Shown: positions 37,429 to 51,000 of the stretch, in pieces | Numbering within the stretch: position 1 is the stretch's first letter | How the letters are laid out: each line of letters opens with the position of its first letter | Assembly (NCBI GenBank): GCA_014607495.2 | Contig: CP053169.1 | Location: 3,596,001-3,660,000 of the forward strand | Reading direction: 5' to 3' | Length of the DNA stretch: 64,000 nucleotides | Source: Carposina sasakii | Taxonomy: Eukaryota; Arthropoda; Insecta; Lepidoptera; Carposinidae | The notes under the pieces: model-generated | Database searches by the model: none | What the model saw: only the letters and a program-made list of their open reading frames with translations | Told to the model about the DNA's origin: nothing | Program-made: the position numbers and the translations under genes

Positions 37429-37800
37429 TCGGCGGGAAAAGCTGGAAGGGTGCAGGTGTAATTTTCTTGTAAAAATCAAAAAATATTTGTAAATGGCTTG
37501 CATGTGTCCGTAAAGTGATGTTTTCTGGTAGATAAGTTATATTTTGATTACTTGTGATGTGAATCTAGTGCGTGTGCATGGTTTTATACGCAGGTAAGCC
37601 GAGTAAAACTTTAGCCGGAATGCGACCTCTTCATGGGCTCATGTAAGTTGTTTCTGCAATTCTTTTTGATCTACACTAAACTTACACCCGTTCTTGAGGA
37701 TTTTCCCGACGTTTCCATTCATCATCATCATTATCATTCATCATAGGCTGTATGGGCTTAGTTCCCCTTGCCTTTCCTTCGGGATAAACTAAACTAAAAA
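37429..37800 (+). repeat. Dispersed repeat, copy 2
   Basis: Matches 33450-33870. Its end (GGCTGTATGGGCTTAGTTCC to GGATAAACTAAA) is repeated once more at 37820-37870. Confidence 0.65.
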
Positions 37801-38058
37801 AAAAAAATCTATTCAGATTAGGCTGTATGGGCTTAGTTCCCCTTGCCTTTCCTTCGGGATAAACTAAACAAACAACAATCTATTCAGATTACTTAATATG
37901 CCCCTTGGAAGTTTTCGTTGAGCAATTTCACATGATGAATACATACATATGCTACGTAAGTGTAAGTAGTACGTATACTACGTAAGTAGGTATACAAACA
38001 GGGTACCGCCGTAGTATGATGACAAAGGCGTATTTAACACTTTCTTTAATGTCATATA

Positions 38059-38317
38059 CAGGATGTAACAGAAAGGGTATGTTAAGCGAAAAGCTATGTA
38101 AATAGCCCACTATAGAGAACCTATTTCTAAAATTTGAAACTCAAAATCACATTTTAATTTTTCAAGATTGTATGAAAATTCCTGAGATATTTAAAAATTC
38201 TCCATACTATCGGGAAAAATAAACATGTGATTTCGGGTCTCAAATTTTGTAGATAGGTTCTCTACAGTGGGCTATTTACATACCTTTTTGCTTAACATAC
38301 CCTTTTTGTTACACCCT
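38059..38317. mobile_element. CAGGGTG palindromic MITE (copy 3)
   Basis: CAGGATGTAACAGAAAGGGT ... TTTGTTACACCCTA in a TA-rich flank; the arms are diverged at both tips. Confidence 0.8.
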
Positions 38318-38912
38318 ATATACCTACCTACCTATATGTAAGTTTGTAACTATGTACCTATATCAGTCTAGATCATCATCATCATCATGTCTGTCTGTCA
38401 CCTTGTCTGTTTTGGGATCGGGCTAAAACTGGTAAAATATTAAGCAGGTAGTATAAGTAGGTATAGGTGGGTGGGGCACTGATCGAAATGAGAATCAAAT
38501 CTGATTTTAAGTTATTTTAAAATGGATTTGCTTCTAATTAATTTTATTACGCACGCGCACGTTACAGCCTGACTGCCAATGCGCTATGCAATCCCATAAT
38601 ACCTACCTACATAATAGATTACAGAATTTACAGATACAGTACTTATGTATATCTACCTAAGATCTACCTACTTATTACAACATTTGAATTTAAAAGACGT
38701 TGAATCCAGGAATTGGATTTAATTTGAATTTTTATACCGGTAAAGTAATTCTTTGATATTTAGGTACCCACGACTAACGTCTAGTGTGAATGGAGACTCG
38801 ACTTAAACAGCATTCCTCTGATCCCGTATATCAAACATCAAAGTTCGCAGATATCATCTGATGGTCCAAGACGGCATGACCACGACAAAACGGGGCCCTA
38901 GGGGGTATAGAT

Positions 38913-39994
38913 AACGTGACCATTTATTTTTTGACTCAAAACGGGACATTAGTTTAATAGGTCAAATCATAATAATATGTCAACATGGAAAAAAAACAAC
39001 ACTTTTATGTAATTTGTAACATTACCCAGGTATGCTTCCATGGAGAAATATGTTTGTGATGATGAAAAGAATGCGTGCTATTCATAAACGCTAACGACCA
39101 AAAAACATCCTGAATAATACGTAGTTGTCAGCACTGAACGTGTTAAAATAAAAGTGCGAGCGAAGCGAGCGCGAAATTTTTACGGTTTGTTGGCACACAA
39201 AATGTCATTTATTTTTGGAAAATGCAGGCTCTATTTTTGACGATCGCTAATGCATTATGGAAATGGTGATACAGGCGAAGCGAATAAGAATTATTTATTA
39301 TTTTCTACTGTTAAATCTTCGATTATTTATTTCTTAAAAATAGCATTTGTACTATATATTTTGTTATTCTCACCCAAGAATCATTATTTTTGCTTACACA
39401 TGTTAGCACAGGGGCTCTGCACCCTGATTATTTCATTTGCAATAGCTAAGGCAATAGCGAAGCAGCACGATAGCGAAAATTGTACAATATTCGCGTTGAA
39501 CTGTCAAAATTCCTTAGAAATTCATTTTACGTAATACGAATTTGATAAGCTATCAGCGAATTTTGTACAGTTTTCGCTATCGCTTTGCATTTACTAGTTA
39601 GGTAGGTAATAAGGGGGCCGTATCATTATTAGTTAAGGTTGATGCGGCGCAGCTACGTCTCTGATACATAAAGCAGAATGCGCGGAGCAGGGCGGCTACA
39701 TTTTATGTGCTATGAAATGGTGTAATTTATTGCAAAACATTCCATTCTATCAAGTTTCAGATATCATAATCAGATTTCCCGTGACATAAAAAAGAAAAAG
39801 TGTCCGGGTTTTACGGATGGCAGCCTTCTGCATGCGTCACATCGTGCGATGGCGGGCCGTCTTCTACTCAAATTTTTATGCGGTCTCTGAAAACGGAACA
39901 ATTTTGCGTCCCGCGGTCCATGTCGGGGACACCGGGACGGGTAACTGTCAAAACGGGACTGTCCCGGTCAAAACGGGACGTCTGGTCACGTTAG
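38913..39994. mobile_element. hAT-type element, exact 8-bp target duplication
   Basis: Ends AACGTGACCATTTATT / CTGGTCACGTTAG, with GTATAGAT on both sides (38905-38912 and 39995-40002). Sub-terminal CAAAACGGGAC repeats lie at both ends. The right part holds CGGGACGG..CGGTCAAAACGGGAC copies. No transposase seen. Confidence 0.88.
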
Positions 39995-40002
39995 GTATAG
40001 AT

Positions 40003-41700
40003 GATACGGATGTTATCTATAGTGCCTTTCATGAGAAAACTGTTTTTTTTTACTTATCGACATAGAAATGTGTTTGTGACATTCGTTCTCCTACGTTGCA
40101 GGAAAAACCATGAAAATGTAAACACATTAAGTAAGTACCTTTTAACCTGTGGTTTTTAGTATTTTGTACCTAAGTGACAAAGATGCTGTTGTTAGACTTG
40201 TTGGTCAAAATAATGGCTATGATGTATTTGTAATCTGCTTACTCAAAAATTAGAAGTTTGCAATCTTAGGACGTGCTAAAAACGGCCCAAACACGAAGCC
40301 GTCATGTTTTAAAATAATTAAAATGCTTAGCTACCTAACCAGAGGGCAATTTATACATAGAGAGGTAATAGGTATAGGTACCTACATAAACGTAGTAAGT
40401 ATGCTTTTTATCCGGATGAAGCGAAATGCTACTATATATCTACCTACATTGTCTGTGTATGCATACAAAAAATGTCAGTTCCGAAATAATGCACAGGAGT
40501 TATTATTCTATGAAACGGACACATTTTATCCAATACCTTGCCAATCACTAACTAATCACTAATTACAGAAATAATAAAGGTACCTAGAGCTAGTAGACCT
40601 TATAGTTATTCCTCTATGACCTAATAAGTTAGGTCATAGGGAATAACTGTATTAAGCAGAGTTAAGACTGCTTAAATTACTTGGGGTCTATTATTAGTGG
40701 ATATGCAATCGAATCCAATACATTGCTTATCAAAATTTGTGTCAAAGAACCAAGTACGTACCTGCCTGTTTACGTCCATGCCGATATTGAACTAAAAACA
40801 TGATGTTATGATTTAAAAGTCATACTCATAAAATTTATTAGAACAAACTCGTCAATATACCTATAGCGCGCGATAAAGGTGTATGCATACTAATCTTCAC
40901 AAAAATGTCGCCTTATTATTATATAATAGTATATAAATGCGACTTATGGAGCATGGGCTTGGCGTTTTACCGTAAGATTGGACTTTTATATTAGTGAGAT
41001 CCAATTACCGTCTCTTCCTCACCAACAGGAACAGCTCCAATCCTCAGATACCAATAATTGTCGCGTTACCAATAGATGTGATGTACATCTCGGATCCACT
41101 CCCGCAGGTCTTGCCGGCTGTACTAGGTAAATCAAAAATACTGTCATCTACCGGTGCATTGAAAATCTGCTGGAAAAAACATCGATGTCTTCTGGGCACA
41201 GGATGTAAATAAATATAATACGTCGACCTTAACTCACTCCAGTGATTCACTATGGGTGCGCCCACCACCGGGCCCTACACCCTCCACTGACCCTCGGATC
41301 TGATAACTCATAATTGCGACAACAGGCAATTGAACTAACTACAATCGCCATGAGAAACCAGACCCGAGCACCTAGCATGCAAGACGATACATTGCACCAT
41401 TCCGAAATCAAAAACTAGATAAATAATCTACATATGTTTCGCCAACAACCGTGGCATCCTCAGGATTATAGAAATTAGTAAATTAGTAAACCACTATTTA
41501 TTATGAACCTCTAAAGTCCAACACATTACTTACACTCCAGTGAGACAAAAAAGGGTTTTTCATGAAACTATTTTTATAAAACCTACGTAAACAAAAGCCT
41601 ATCACCAAATGACGCAAATAGAGCATGGGGTTGACAGACAACATTTTCTTTATATAGACAACCGGCCAGACGCTGCGGCCCGCTCGTGACGTGTGAACGA
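40003..41700. other. AT-rich intergenic sequence upstream of the CRAL-TRIO promoter
   Basis: No gene. It contains an imperfect hairpin at 40604-40648 and a repeat-like stretch at 41060-41400 (CCGGGCCCTACACCCTCCAC, also reminiscent of 15750-15870 inverted). Confidence 0.5.
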
Positions 41701-41728
41701 GCGCTTACTCCTTTAATCGAGGCTCGTT

Positions 41729-41761
41729 TATAAAAGGTGCTGAGCCCGACTCGAGCGCAGT
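41729..41761 (+). promoter_or_regulatory. TATA box and initiator of the CRAL-TRIO gene
   Basis: TATAAAA occurs at 41729-41735. A CAGT initiator follows at 41758-41761, so the predicted start A (41759) is 30 bp after the TATA box. That spacing is typical of arthropod focused promoters. The resulting 5' UTR is about 97 nt before the ATG at 41856. Confidence 0.75.
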
Positions 41762-41855
41762 TTTATCCTTACTCAGCTGGAGTTGTGTTGCACATTTGCA
41801 TATTATATATACATACATAGACATTAGTTAACCAAGTGCATGTTAAGTGAGTGAA

Positions 41856-42003
41856 ATGGCTTTCCTTGAAGGACCGTCTCTGAAGCAGGCAGAGGTCATC
41901 AAGCAGGAGCTGGGAGAGGGGCCTGATGACCTGGAGCGAGGAGTCAGAGACCTGCTCAGCATGTGTGCAGCGTCATCACATTTACCGAATCCAGATTTTG
42001 TAG
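41856..42003 (+). CDS. CRAL-TRIO gene exon 1 (start codon)
   Basis: MAFLEGPSLKQAEVIKQELG to SSHLPNPDFV, helical N-terminus typical of insect CRAL-TRIO proteins. It ends GTA-G before GTAGGC; the G joins AC of exon 2 to give Asp. Confidence 0.92.
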
Positions 42004-45000
42004 GTAGGCATTAAGACCTTCATTTGGTAGTACCTAAGTGCTTGTGGTAAACACGATAAGGAAAAAAAACCCTAGCTTCCTGTTGATAAAAACTCCATGT
42101 AGAGTACCTTTAGAGGAAAGCTAAAGGTCAAGTGAAATTAATTGTAGGTATATTTTGTTAACCGTTTAGTAGAGCTGGAAACATCGGAGAATAACCACAT
42201 TAAGGTGTTACATACTACATCATCGGTATTACCTGTTTGACGAACTCATCAAATAATCACCTCCCTTTTTTGGTAATCTACCAATTAGCACCAACTTGAC
42301 TGATGCCATAGTAAGATAGATAATAGAAGCACTATCATCATCAGGTCATGCAACCCGTGCGTTATTATATGATACATTTTATAACAAAAGCCATATGGCT
42401 CTCGCTAGGCAATTGGGTCAATAGGGCCCCAAGATGCACAGGGTAGCACTCCTCGACACGGCACGGATCGTGAGGAGATTCCTTACCATGGTCTGGGACC
42501 GTGACCGCCACCACCAATGAAGGTAGAATCCGATTCATAAAATAACTCCTATGCCCGATTACATAACTATAACTTTTTTGGATTGTATGCAGTAACACCG
42601 ATAATGAGTCATAGACATAATAACCAGCAGCGCCATCAATCAAAGTACCTAACTACGGGTATTTGGTAAAACACACTATAGGTAGACTAAGGTCCAGTTG
42701 CAATACGTAAAAATGATAAAAAAGAAGTAGACAATGACGAAAATCTAATGTATGTACTTACTTGCACAGTATTATAGACATGCAATAAATAACTCCGATA
42801 AACTAATGTACCTAATAATAATAACTGTTGGCGAAACAGATGAACTGTAGCGCGACGCCGCGCCTTGACCTGAAAATCTCGAACTGCTTCTGATACCAGA
42901 TAATAAACCTATTGAGTATTTAAATTGTATATTATCATTATTACAACAACAGTTTAAGCAATTAGAAATTGTACACAAAATGACATTGGAATTTCATCTT
43001 ACTGCCTACTAGCTAAAGGTACTTATCACACTGTTATGCTGTTTCATCACTATGTACGTATTATACAGAATGTTCAGGAAAAAATTCAAGTCGGTTCATG
43101 ATCCCGAAATAATTTTCATTTTGCGACGTGATAGTGGAATAAATTAAAATAATTTAATCTACGATGGCCTATCTATAAGGAATCTTTAATTTACGTTATT
43201 TTATGCCGATATACTTATGTATAGAAATGTCTTTCCGAATTATTTGACAAACTAGTGGACGCCCGCGACTCCGTCCGCGTGGACTACAGAAAAAACAAAA
43301 TGTCGAAATTATCGGGATAAAAACATTTTCCCGGGGTAAAAAGGTAAAAGGTAGCCTATATGTTAAGTGGGACCTGTCACAATATATTCCTGAAAACTGC
43401 ATCGAAATCGGTTCAGCCGTTGCTGAGATTAGCGTGCACAAACGCACAGACAAACCGACAAACAGACAAAAATTCCAAAAATCATCGTTTTGTGTCCTAT
43501 TTCATCACTATTTACGTATTATACAGAGTGTTCAGGAAAAACTTAAAGTCAGTTCATGATCCTGACTGAAATGATTTTCATTTAGTGACAACGTTATAGT
43601 TGAATAAAAAAAATCATCTACGATGGCCTACATATAAGGAATAACTTTAATTTACGTTATTTTATGCCGATATACCTAGGTATATAGAAATGTCCTTGCG
43701 AATTATTCGTCAAACATGTTTTTTCTTCATTCCAAATGTTATAAATTTACATAAGTTGCAAATTAATCGATATATGTTCAATTTTAGAAGCTAAATCATG
43801 ATAGTAGGTTCCACATTGTTTTGAGATAAATGATTAAACCTGCCTGGCATTTATTATTTCTTATGTTCTTGAGGTCAAATTTAGCACCAAGAAAGAGTTG
43901 ACCTTATTTCACACAAGACGTTTCGACTTGAACCTTAGTTTCAGAAATATGTAAGTAAATTAGAATTGCCGAGTGTTTCGTAACGAGGGATTTTCATTCA
44001 AGGCGCGCGGCTACGTACAAGGAATAATTTACTATTGCGGCATAGTGGGCCACCTTGTTTAGTATGCGGATAAGCGTCTAGGCTAAGTTTTCGCAAATGG
44101 ACACCTTTCGTGTCAGGTCACTTGAAATTTAGGGGGTATTGACCAATTATAGCACCAGCTTGCTTCAATCTTCAAAGAACAAGTGTAAGTTGCTTTGTGC
44201 GTTTTATTACATTATATATACAGGGTGTAACAAAAAGGGTATGTTAAGCGAAAAGCTATGTAAATAGCCCACTATATAGAACCTATCCACAAAATTTGAG
44301 ATCCAAAATCACATGTTTATTTTTCCCGATAGTATGGAGAATTTTTAAATATCTCAGGAATGTTCATACAATCTTGAAAAATAAAAATGTGATCTCGTGT
44401 CTCAAAATTTTGGAAATAGGTTCTCTATAGTGGGCTACTTATATAGCTTTTCGCTTAACATACCCCTTTTGTTACACCCTGTATATACCTAGACACGGCG
44501 GTACAGGGTACCACAGCCACATAGAAAAACATGTTTAAAATAATGCACTCTATTACTTTAGGTTACTCGTGTCGGTAGATATACCTAGGAATTGATGGAA
44601 GACCGGTCCTTTGACCTAATTTTACTAACGTTGGGTATCTTTATGCACAGAATATTGAATGTGCTTTAAGATATAAAATACCTATAGTATTTAACTGCGG
44701 TCATTCATGCATGAGCTAAGCAGACGTATTTACTTTAATTTAAAATTCAGATGCAGGCAGATCATTTCCGTAACCTACCTATCTGAACTCGCGACCTAGA
44801 GTTGTGAGTCACGAGTTACTTCCTACTTGCATTTTAAAAATATACATAATATCATTGAGAAAGATGCACTTTTGCTAACCAATTCTGTATATAGGTCGGT
44901 TAATAGGGAAAACAAAGCAACATACTACTCGTACGGACCGGACCTACTATCAACGTCCTGGGCACCTATCAAATCAAATATCACGATAGGTACCCGAGAG

Positions 45001-48000
45001 CAATATTTCTGGCCTGCTTTCGGGAGCGAAAGCGTAGATTCGAGGGTATCTCTGTTACCTACCTAGGTACCAACGAAACTTCGTGCAGAGAAGTAATGAG
45101 CCATGTTGGTATCAGTAACTGAAACTTTTCACAAGTTTTCAATCAGAAAATTCATTAACCTAAACTTTTCGTTGCGTTGACGTCACTCAAATACCCTGTT
45201 ATTACGTGTGTATTTAATTTTATCTACATTTATAAAATAAACAACAAACAACATAACATGCTTAAAACGTACCTACATATTAACGTAAAAACGAAGTTAG
45301 AGTAAAGTTTTCCATGCAGTTTACGATATAAACAATTGTAGTTAAGTAAGACTCTACATTTACACTGAGTTTTTATTGTTTGAAATAAAAATAAAAATGA
45401 CCTTGCATAAGAACCATATTATGATACGAGATAGTTTCAAGTCTGATATGAATATTCTTTCTGGCAGTTCCGTAGCCTAAAATATCCAAAACAAGTATAC
45501 AAGATTAATGTAAATAAATAAAAGTAAAACTAGACTTTTAAAAATTATTATAATTGTTATAATGTTATTAATTAGTATTTATCGTGTATTTTCTCACAAA
45601 ATAGTCACATAGATCTGTTATATAGAACAGCAACATAGAATTTTCTGATAGGTGCTACGGACGGAACTCCAAATAAAATTGTTACAACGAAAAGGTTTGT
45701 AAACCGGATTTTAACCCGCGGATATTTTCGGTCAACGAGTTTCTTTGACGTAGAATTACGTCAATTTCTTGTTTACCTATAAATAAACTGATTAAATACG
45801 GTATTCGATGTATATTAATCGATTTATACAATGCGAAATATATGCAAATTTCTGTATAAAAACGTTGTTTAGTTTTTTACATTCCATTTTTACCAAACTG
45901 TTTATCGTGAAGTTTTTTTTGTTAAATTACCTAATTGAGATCGGAATATTATGATAGAAGATCATTAATTAAATTAATAAAAAATAGTATAGGATATTAG
46001 ATTAGGTAGGTAAATCTATGTTAATATACATCACATCAAGTGTGGGTAGGTACATCAGAAAAACTTTACACATGTAAGTACAGGTAAAAAATATCAGTCA
46101 ATATCTAAAATTCTTTAACTTCCTTCTCCTGAGAATAATTAAATTAACACAACAAAAAAGAATTAGATAAATTATGCCATACACTTGTGGTTAATTTTTT
46201 TTACTTATAAGAGATTGAGGTACTCTACAAAACTTTACAATTGCAGTTTGTTTGCATATCGTAAGATACAATGTACAGATAAATTATTACTTTATCTTAT
46301 TTAGAAGCGGCTTCGGCAGGTAGGAGGAAATTTTTTAGATTTTTTGAGCCAAAACGTAACCACTAACAAACCGTTAACGAAACGCGGTGCGAAGCGATAT
46401 ACATACTCGTACTTACCGTTTTAGTAATAAGGTATATTTTAGCACGCATCGGTCGCGAGTATGACAGAATAAAAACAAATATCTGTCTCGTGCTGAAATG
46501 TGCCTAATTACGTCACCGTAAAGTAATTATTGCTTTGTTCTGAGCGTCTACAAGGGTTCTTCGGCTTCGTTCCATTCCAACTCGAGACTTTTGAGAATTG
46601 GCCCCCAGAGTGTGCACTTAGACATAGTGTGAAGGGGATGGGATATTAAATTTTGACCATATATACGAAGTGGTATTAGAAAATTATAGATTAATACCTG
46701 CTGTTATTTCCACACAAAGGACCAACGTATTTAAAAACAGCCTGTCTGTAATTCCTGGTAGGTACATGGAACTTGAGCTCTATCATTAGTTGCAGTTTGT
46801 GAGTAGAATTTTCTCATGGCATCATGACAAAAGTTCTTGACACGAATATTAATATAAACATAAGTTTAGAACAAATATTATACTATGTATTTAGGAAGAC
46901 ATGTACACAATAAACTATGAACCATTTACACGTTTCCGCAATAAGTCAAAACAAATAAGGTAGGCTCATATTAAGTGCATTCGTTTTTCACACGGCTTCT
47001 TTTTCTAAGTAATATTAAACTTAAGTTGTACCTACTTATAAGTTTCATAAATTCATTCAATGAAGTATGTGTATTCAAAGTCATAATTACTACTTACATC
47101 ACTTTCTGAAGCGAGAGAGATGTGGGGACGTAGCAAGTGATCTCTGCGCCTACCCCTCTGGGAAATTAGCGAGAGATTTTATGTATGAATGTAAAATCTC
47201 CAGGATTTTAGTATCGTGGGTACTAAGCAGCGAATAATGAGGGTAGGACTACGTTCAATATTTTTTGTGTTAAGTACTATTATTATAGACTCCGTCCAAG
47301 GACTGCAGAAAAAATAAAATGTCAATATTATTCGGGATAAAAAGTAGCCTATATGTTACTGTCACAACATATTCCTGAAAACTGCATCGAAATCGGTTCA
47401 GCCGTTTCCGAGATTAGCGTGCACAAACATCGATCCGTTACAATTTTATTATATGTATAGATAGATAGAAGATCATTACGTCACAAATGAACATAATAGT
47501 GTTTACCTTCTTATCTATTGAGCGGATCGACTCATACAAATTCTCTGGTCACTGCCACGTAACAAAGAGACAAGGTCAAAGACAATACTTACTACTTATA
47601 ATAGACGCTAAAGGTAAATTTACACAGATAGTAGGTAAATCTAAGCTAAGAATCTACTATTTATCTAACACTCAAAGTACATTTAAGAATGGCTATTCGA
47701 TTATTCTATCATCAATTAATTCCTTTTAGCCAGATTTACTTATGTAGCTGTATAACAAATACATGCCTACAATTATTATTTTCAGCTTGCAGCACATACT
47801 GTCGCTGCACTCCACATTGTTATGGATTTTCATTTTTCATAAACAACAATTACTTGTTGATTATGGAAGTACTACATACCGAATGTAGAGTCTAAGGCAG
47901 GGGTTGCCAAGATTGTTTTCTCATAGACCCCTTTCAAAAGTTAACTTGTTCTGATGGACCCTCTACAGGCCAACACCACATACGAATTAATTGTGAATAC

Positions 48001-51000
48001 CCATTTTTTCACGCCAACGTAGACCCCCATCGAGTCTCCTGTGGACCACTTTGGGAACCACTAATCTAAGGTAATTCTAATTACTAATTAGGCGCATTTA
48101 TCATTACTTATGATTACACAGTTTTAATACATACCTAACAGTGCTGTCGCCAGCGTAGCCTTCTGCCAATGTTATCCAGTTGGTTTACCATTGGTATAAA
48201 GCCATATGTAGTAATTATTGTGGATGAGTTTCCGCTTTCCGTATTAGTCACGAACGAAGTTAGTTTTCTTACTTATTATGTAAGTAGGTGTACCTAAATA
48301 AAATCCCGTCTGTATAAAGGTGGGTTCCTACGGTCCGTGATATTGCGGACCGACGCGCACGAGCGCGCACCACGGACCGTGGGAAACAGAGCGTCCGTGG
48401 TAATGCAGACGCGTCCGTCTCGGTGCGTCTAGATCCGTGGTGATAAATGTAGGCGGACGCGGACCAGCCCGCACCGACACGCACCGTGGGATAGGGTCGT
48501 CCGTGGTAATTGCAGACACGTCCGTGGCGGTGCGCCCGATCCATGGCGAATGGATAGCTCCAGACGCGGTGCGCGCTCGTGCGTACTTGTGCGGAGATGT
48601 CTGTAGGCGACCACATAAAAACTGACGACCATGTCGACGACTGCATGGATGCAATAGCGATTGTGGTAGTATAGTAGTGTAATGGCATTTTTGGATTCTA
48701 CGCCCTTGCATACACTTCTGATTTTTTTTTTAGTATTTGCCCAGATATAAAAAAATGCTACTTTATTCAAGACCTAATAGTTTTATTTTTATAAAATTAT
48801 TAATAAAGAAATGGAAAAAATTTTATTATTGAAATACTAAACTTTCCCTAATCTTACTTGATGTAACAGCGATTACGGTTTTTTTGAAGAAAGGTGTTTT
48901 TTTACACTTCATAAGACATTAAATTACACATTACACGCCACGCTAGTTTACAAAACTTGCATAAGCCTTTAACAGTAATTTACATATACAGGATGTTTGT
49001 GACAGGCAGGCAAAAATTGATATGGCCACTTCAGACCATGATTCTGAGGCGAAAACCACAGAAAATTTTCGCAGGAAAATTCGAAAATTTTCCGGCATTA
49101 TTTTAATTTTTCCAGGAAAAAAATTATGTAGGCCTTAGATAATGACTTATAAACAAAATTTTAAATTATGTATGATTTTCGAAAAGAAAGTCCCAAAAAG
49201 TTCAAAATACTAATGAACCCCATTGGAGAGTCACAAGTGATCTATAAAACAGCAATGTACATACTCGTATCACACAATAACCAAATAAGCTAATTTAAAT
49301 AGTCTCAGGATCACCCGATACAATTCGCGCGGAAAGCAAACTATGCGGATAATCAAATTAAAAATGCATTTCCTGGGAGTAATAACACTGTCGTCAAAAC
49401 AATGGTACTTGTTCAGTGTTTCATTCAGTATTTTCCTGGCTGTCACACACACCCTGTATGTATACAGGGTAATTTTTGGTCGTCAACGTTCCCGAAAACT
49501 ACGGAATCTCCTCATCATCACGATGATTTTTCTCCATGGAAGCATACCTGGGAAGTGTCTGGTTTCCAAAATATTAGGCTCCAAAGTTAAGTAAATAGAC
49601 TACGTTTTTCTGCATAAATGCACATTGACGCGTGTAGCAAGATTTTTTCATGAATTAATATTTATCTATGAAAAAACTAGTTGCTAAAAAAGCTGGGCAC
49701 TATAAATTTCGCCCGATCAAGTAGTTAAAAAAAAAACAAAAAAATTTACATCGTTTCCCAGCATTTTTCCGGCTTAAACTTCACTATATTTAATGTATAG
49801 AGTACGTACCCTTCGTTAAGGGTGGCAACGAAAAAACACCCTGTATATATAATTTTTTTACGGTTAGGTTCGTTTAGTTAAACCAGTCTTTCCCAAAGTG
49901 GGCGATAACGCCCCCTCGTGGGTGAAATTTTTAAGGTGAAATAAAAATGGGGGGCGCTACTGATTTTTAATGTAGGCGTTAACCGAAATAAGTTTGCAAA
50001 CCTCTACTCTAAACTAAGGAGCGCTGGTGCAGTGCACTCCCACCCACGAAGATTACGTAGGCAATCTATATTTCTCTATATTTATAATTATCTTTCAATT
50101 CTACTATGCTTGCTTATACAATAGTGCCTACGCGTTCGTCTTAAGTAAGTTGTAATCTTATGTAACGTGGAGTGCTCGCGATCGCGCACTAATGAAACGA
50201 TATTTGGTACGATTCCTAGTACTGTATTCAATGAGTGCGAAAGAGACATACCGACATAGACCGCCGCGTGAAACAGAAGATTTCGTATGAAAAATTAGCC
50301 TAATCTGGAGCGCCGCTCACATTAATTCGTAGTGTGCGTATGCGGCCATTAGATCGATATCTAACTAACGTTCTTTAACTAGCCTAAGCGATCTTAGACC
50401 GAGTTAGAACGCGATATGGTTGTCTTTAATGTGTTTCATTAGGTCATCTGAATTTTAATAAGAGTGAGGTTGCACTTGCATCACTTCATTCGTTAAGGGA
50501 GTGAACACGCGCAGCGTTTCCAAACTGTAATTTTGCATGCGCTCATATTAGAAAAAATGTGAGTGAACTAGACATGGGTCGTACTTGACGATTTGCGTAC
50601 CAGGTCTAAAAACCAGGTTTCCAGATACTTTGAAGTATTTTTTAACTACGTAGGAAATTAATCCTTATCGTAACTGTAATAAGGAACATTATAGCGATTG
50701 GATAGCGAAATACATTAAATACTTCATTCTCTTGTGTACCTACCATACTTGTTGGAAGTTTTAATTACATTTTTTTTTTTTTTTTTTTTTTTTATTATTA
50801 TGTTTGTTTTTGATAAGCTTGTTAGGTTTTGTGAAACACTGATAAAATTGTGTGTGCATTAGTACCTGATTAGCTCTCATAATGTTTCTATAAGTGTGGA
50901 CCTGTTATTGGCTTTATGTTTCTACAATTTTTACTATAATTATAAATAGCTGTTGGTCTTCCCGAAATTGTAAAATAAAATAAAATAAAAATAAAAAATA

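Larger units (their letters stand above)
34880..41728. other. Intergenic region between the two divergent genes
   Basis: About 6.9 kb with the citron promoter side at its left edge and the CRAL-TRIO promoter at its right. No third gene was seen. It holds a Helitron piece (35665), the 36.6-kb hairpin, dispersed repeats, a CAGGGTG MITE (38059) and a hAT (38913). I could not identify a core promoter for the citron gene. Confidence 0.65.
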
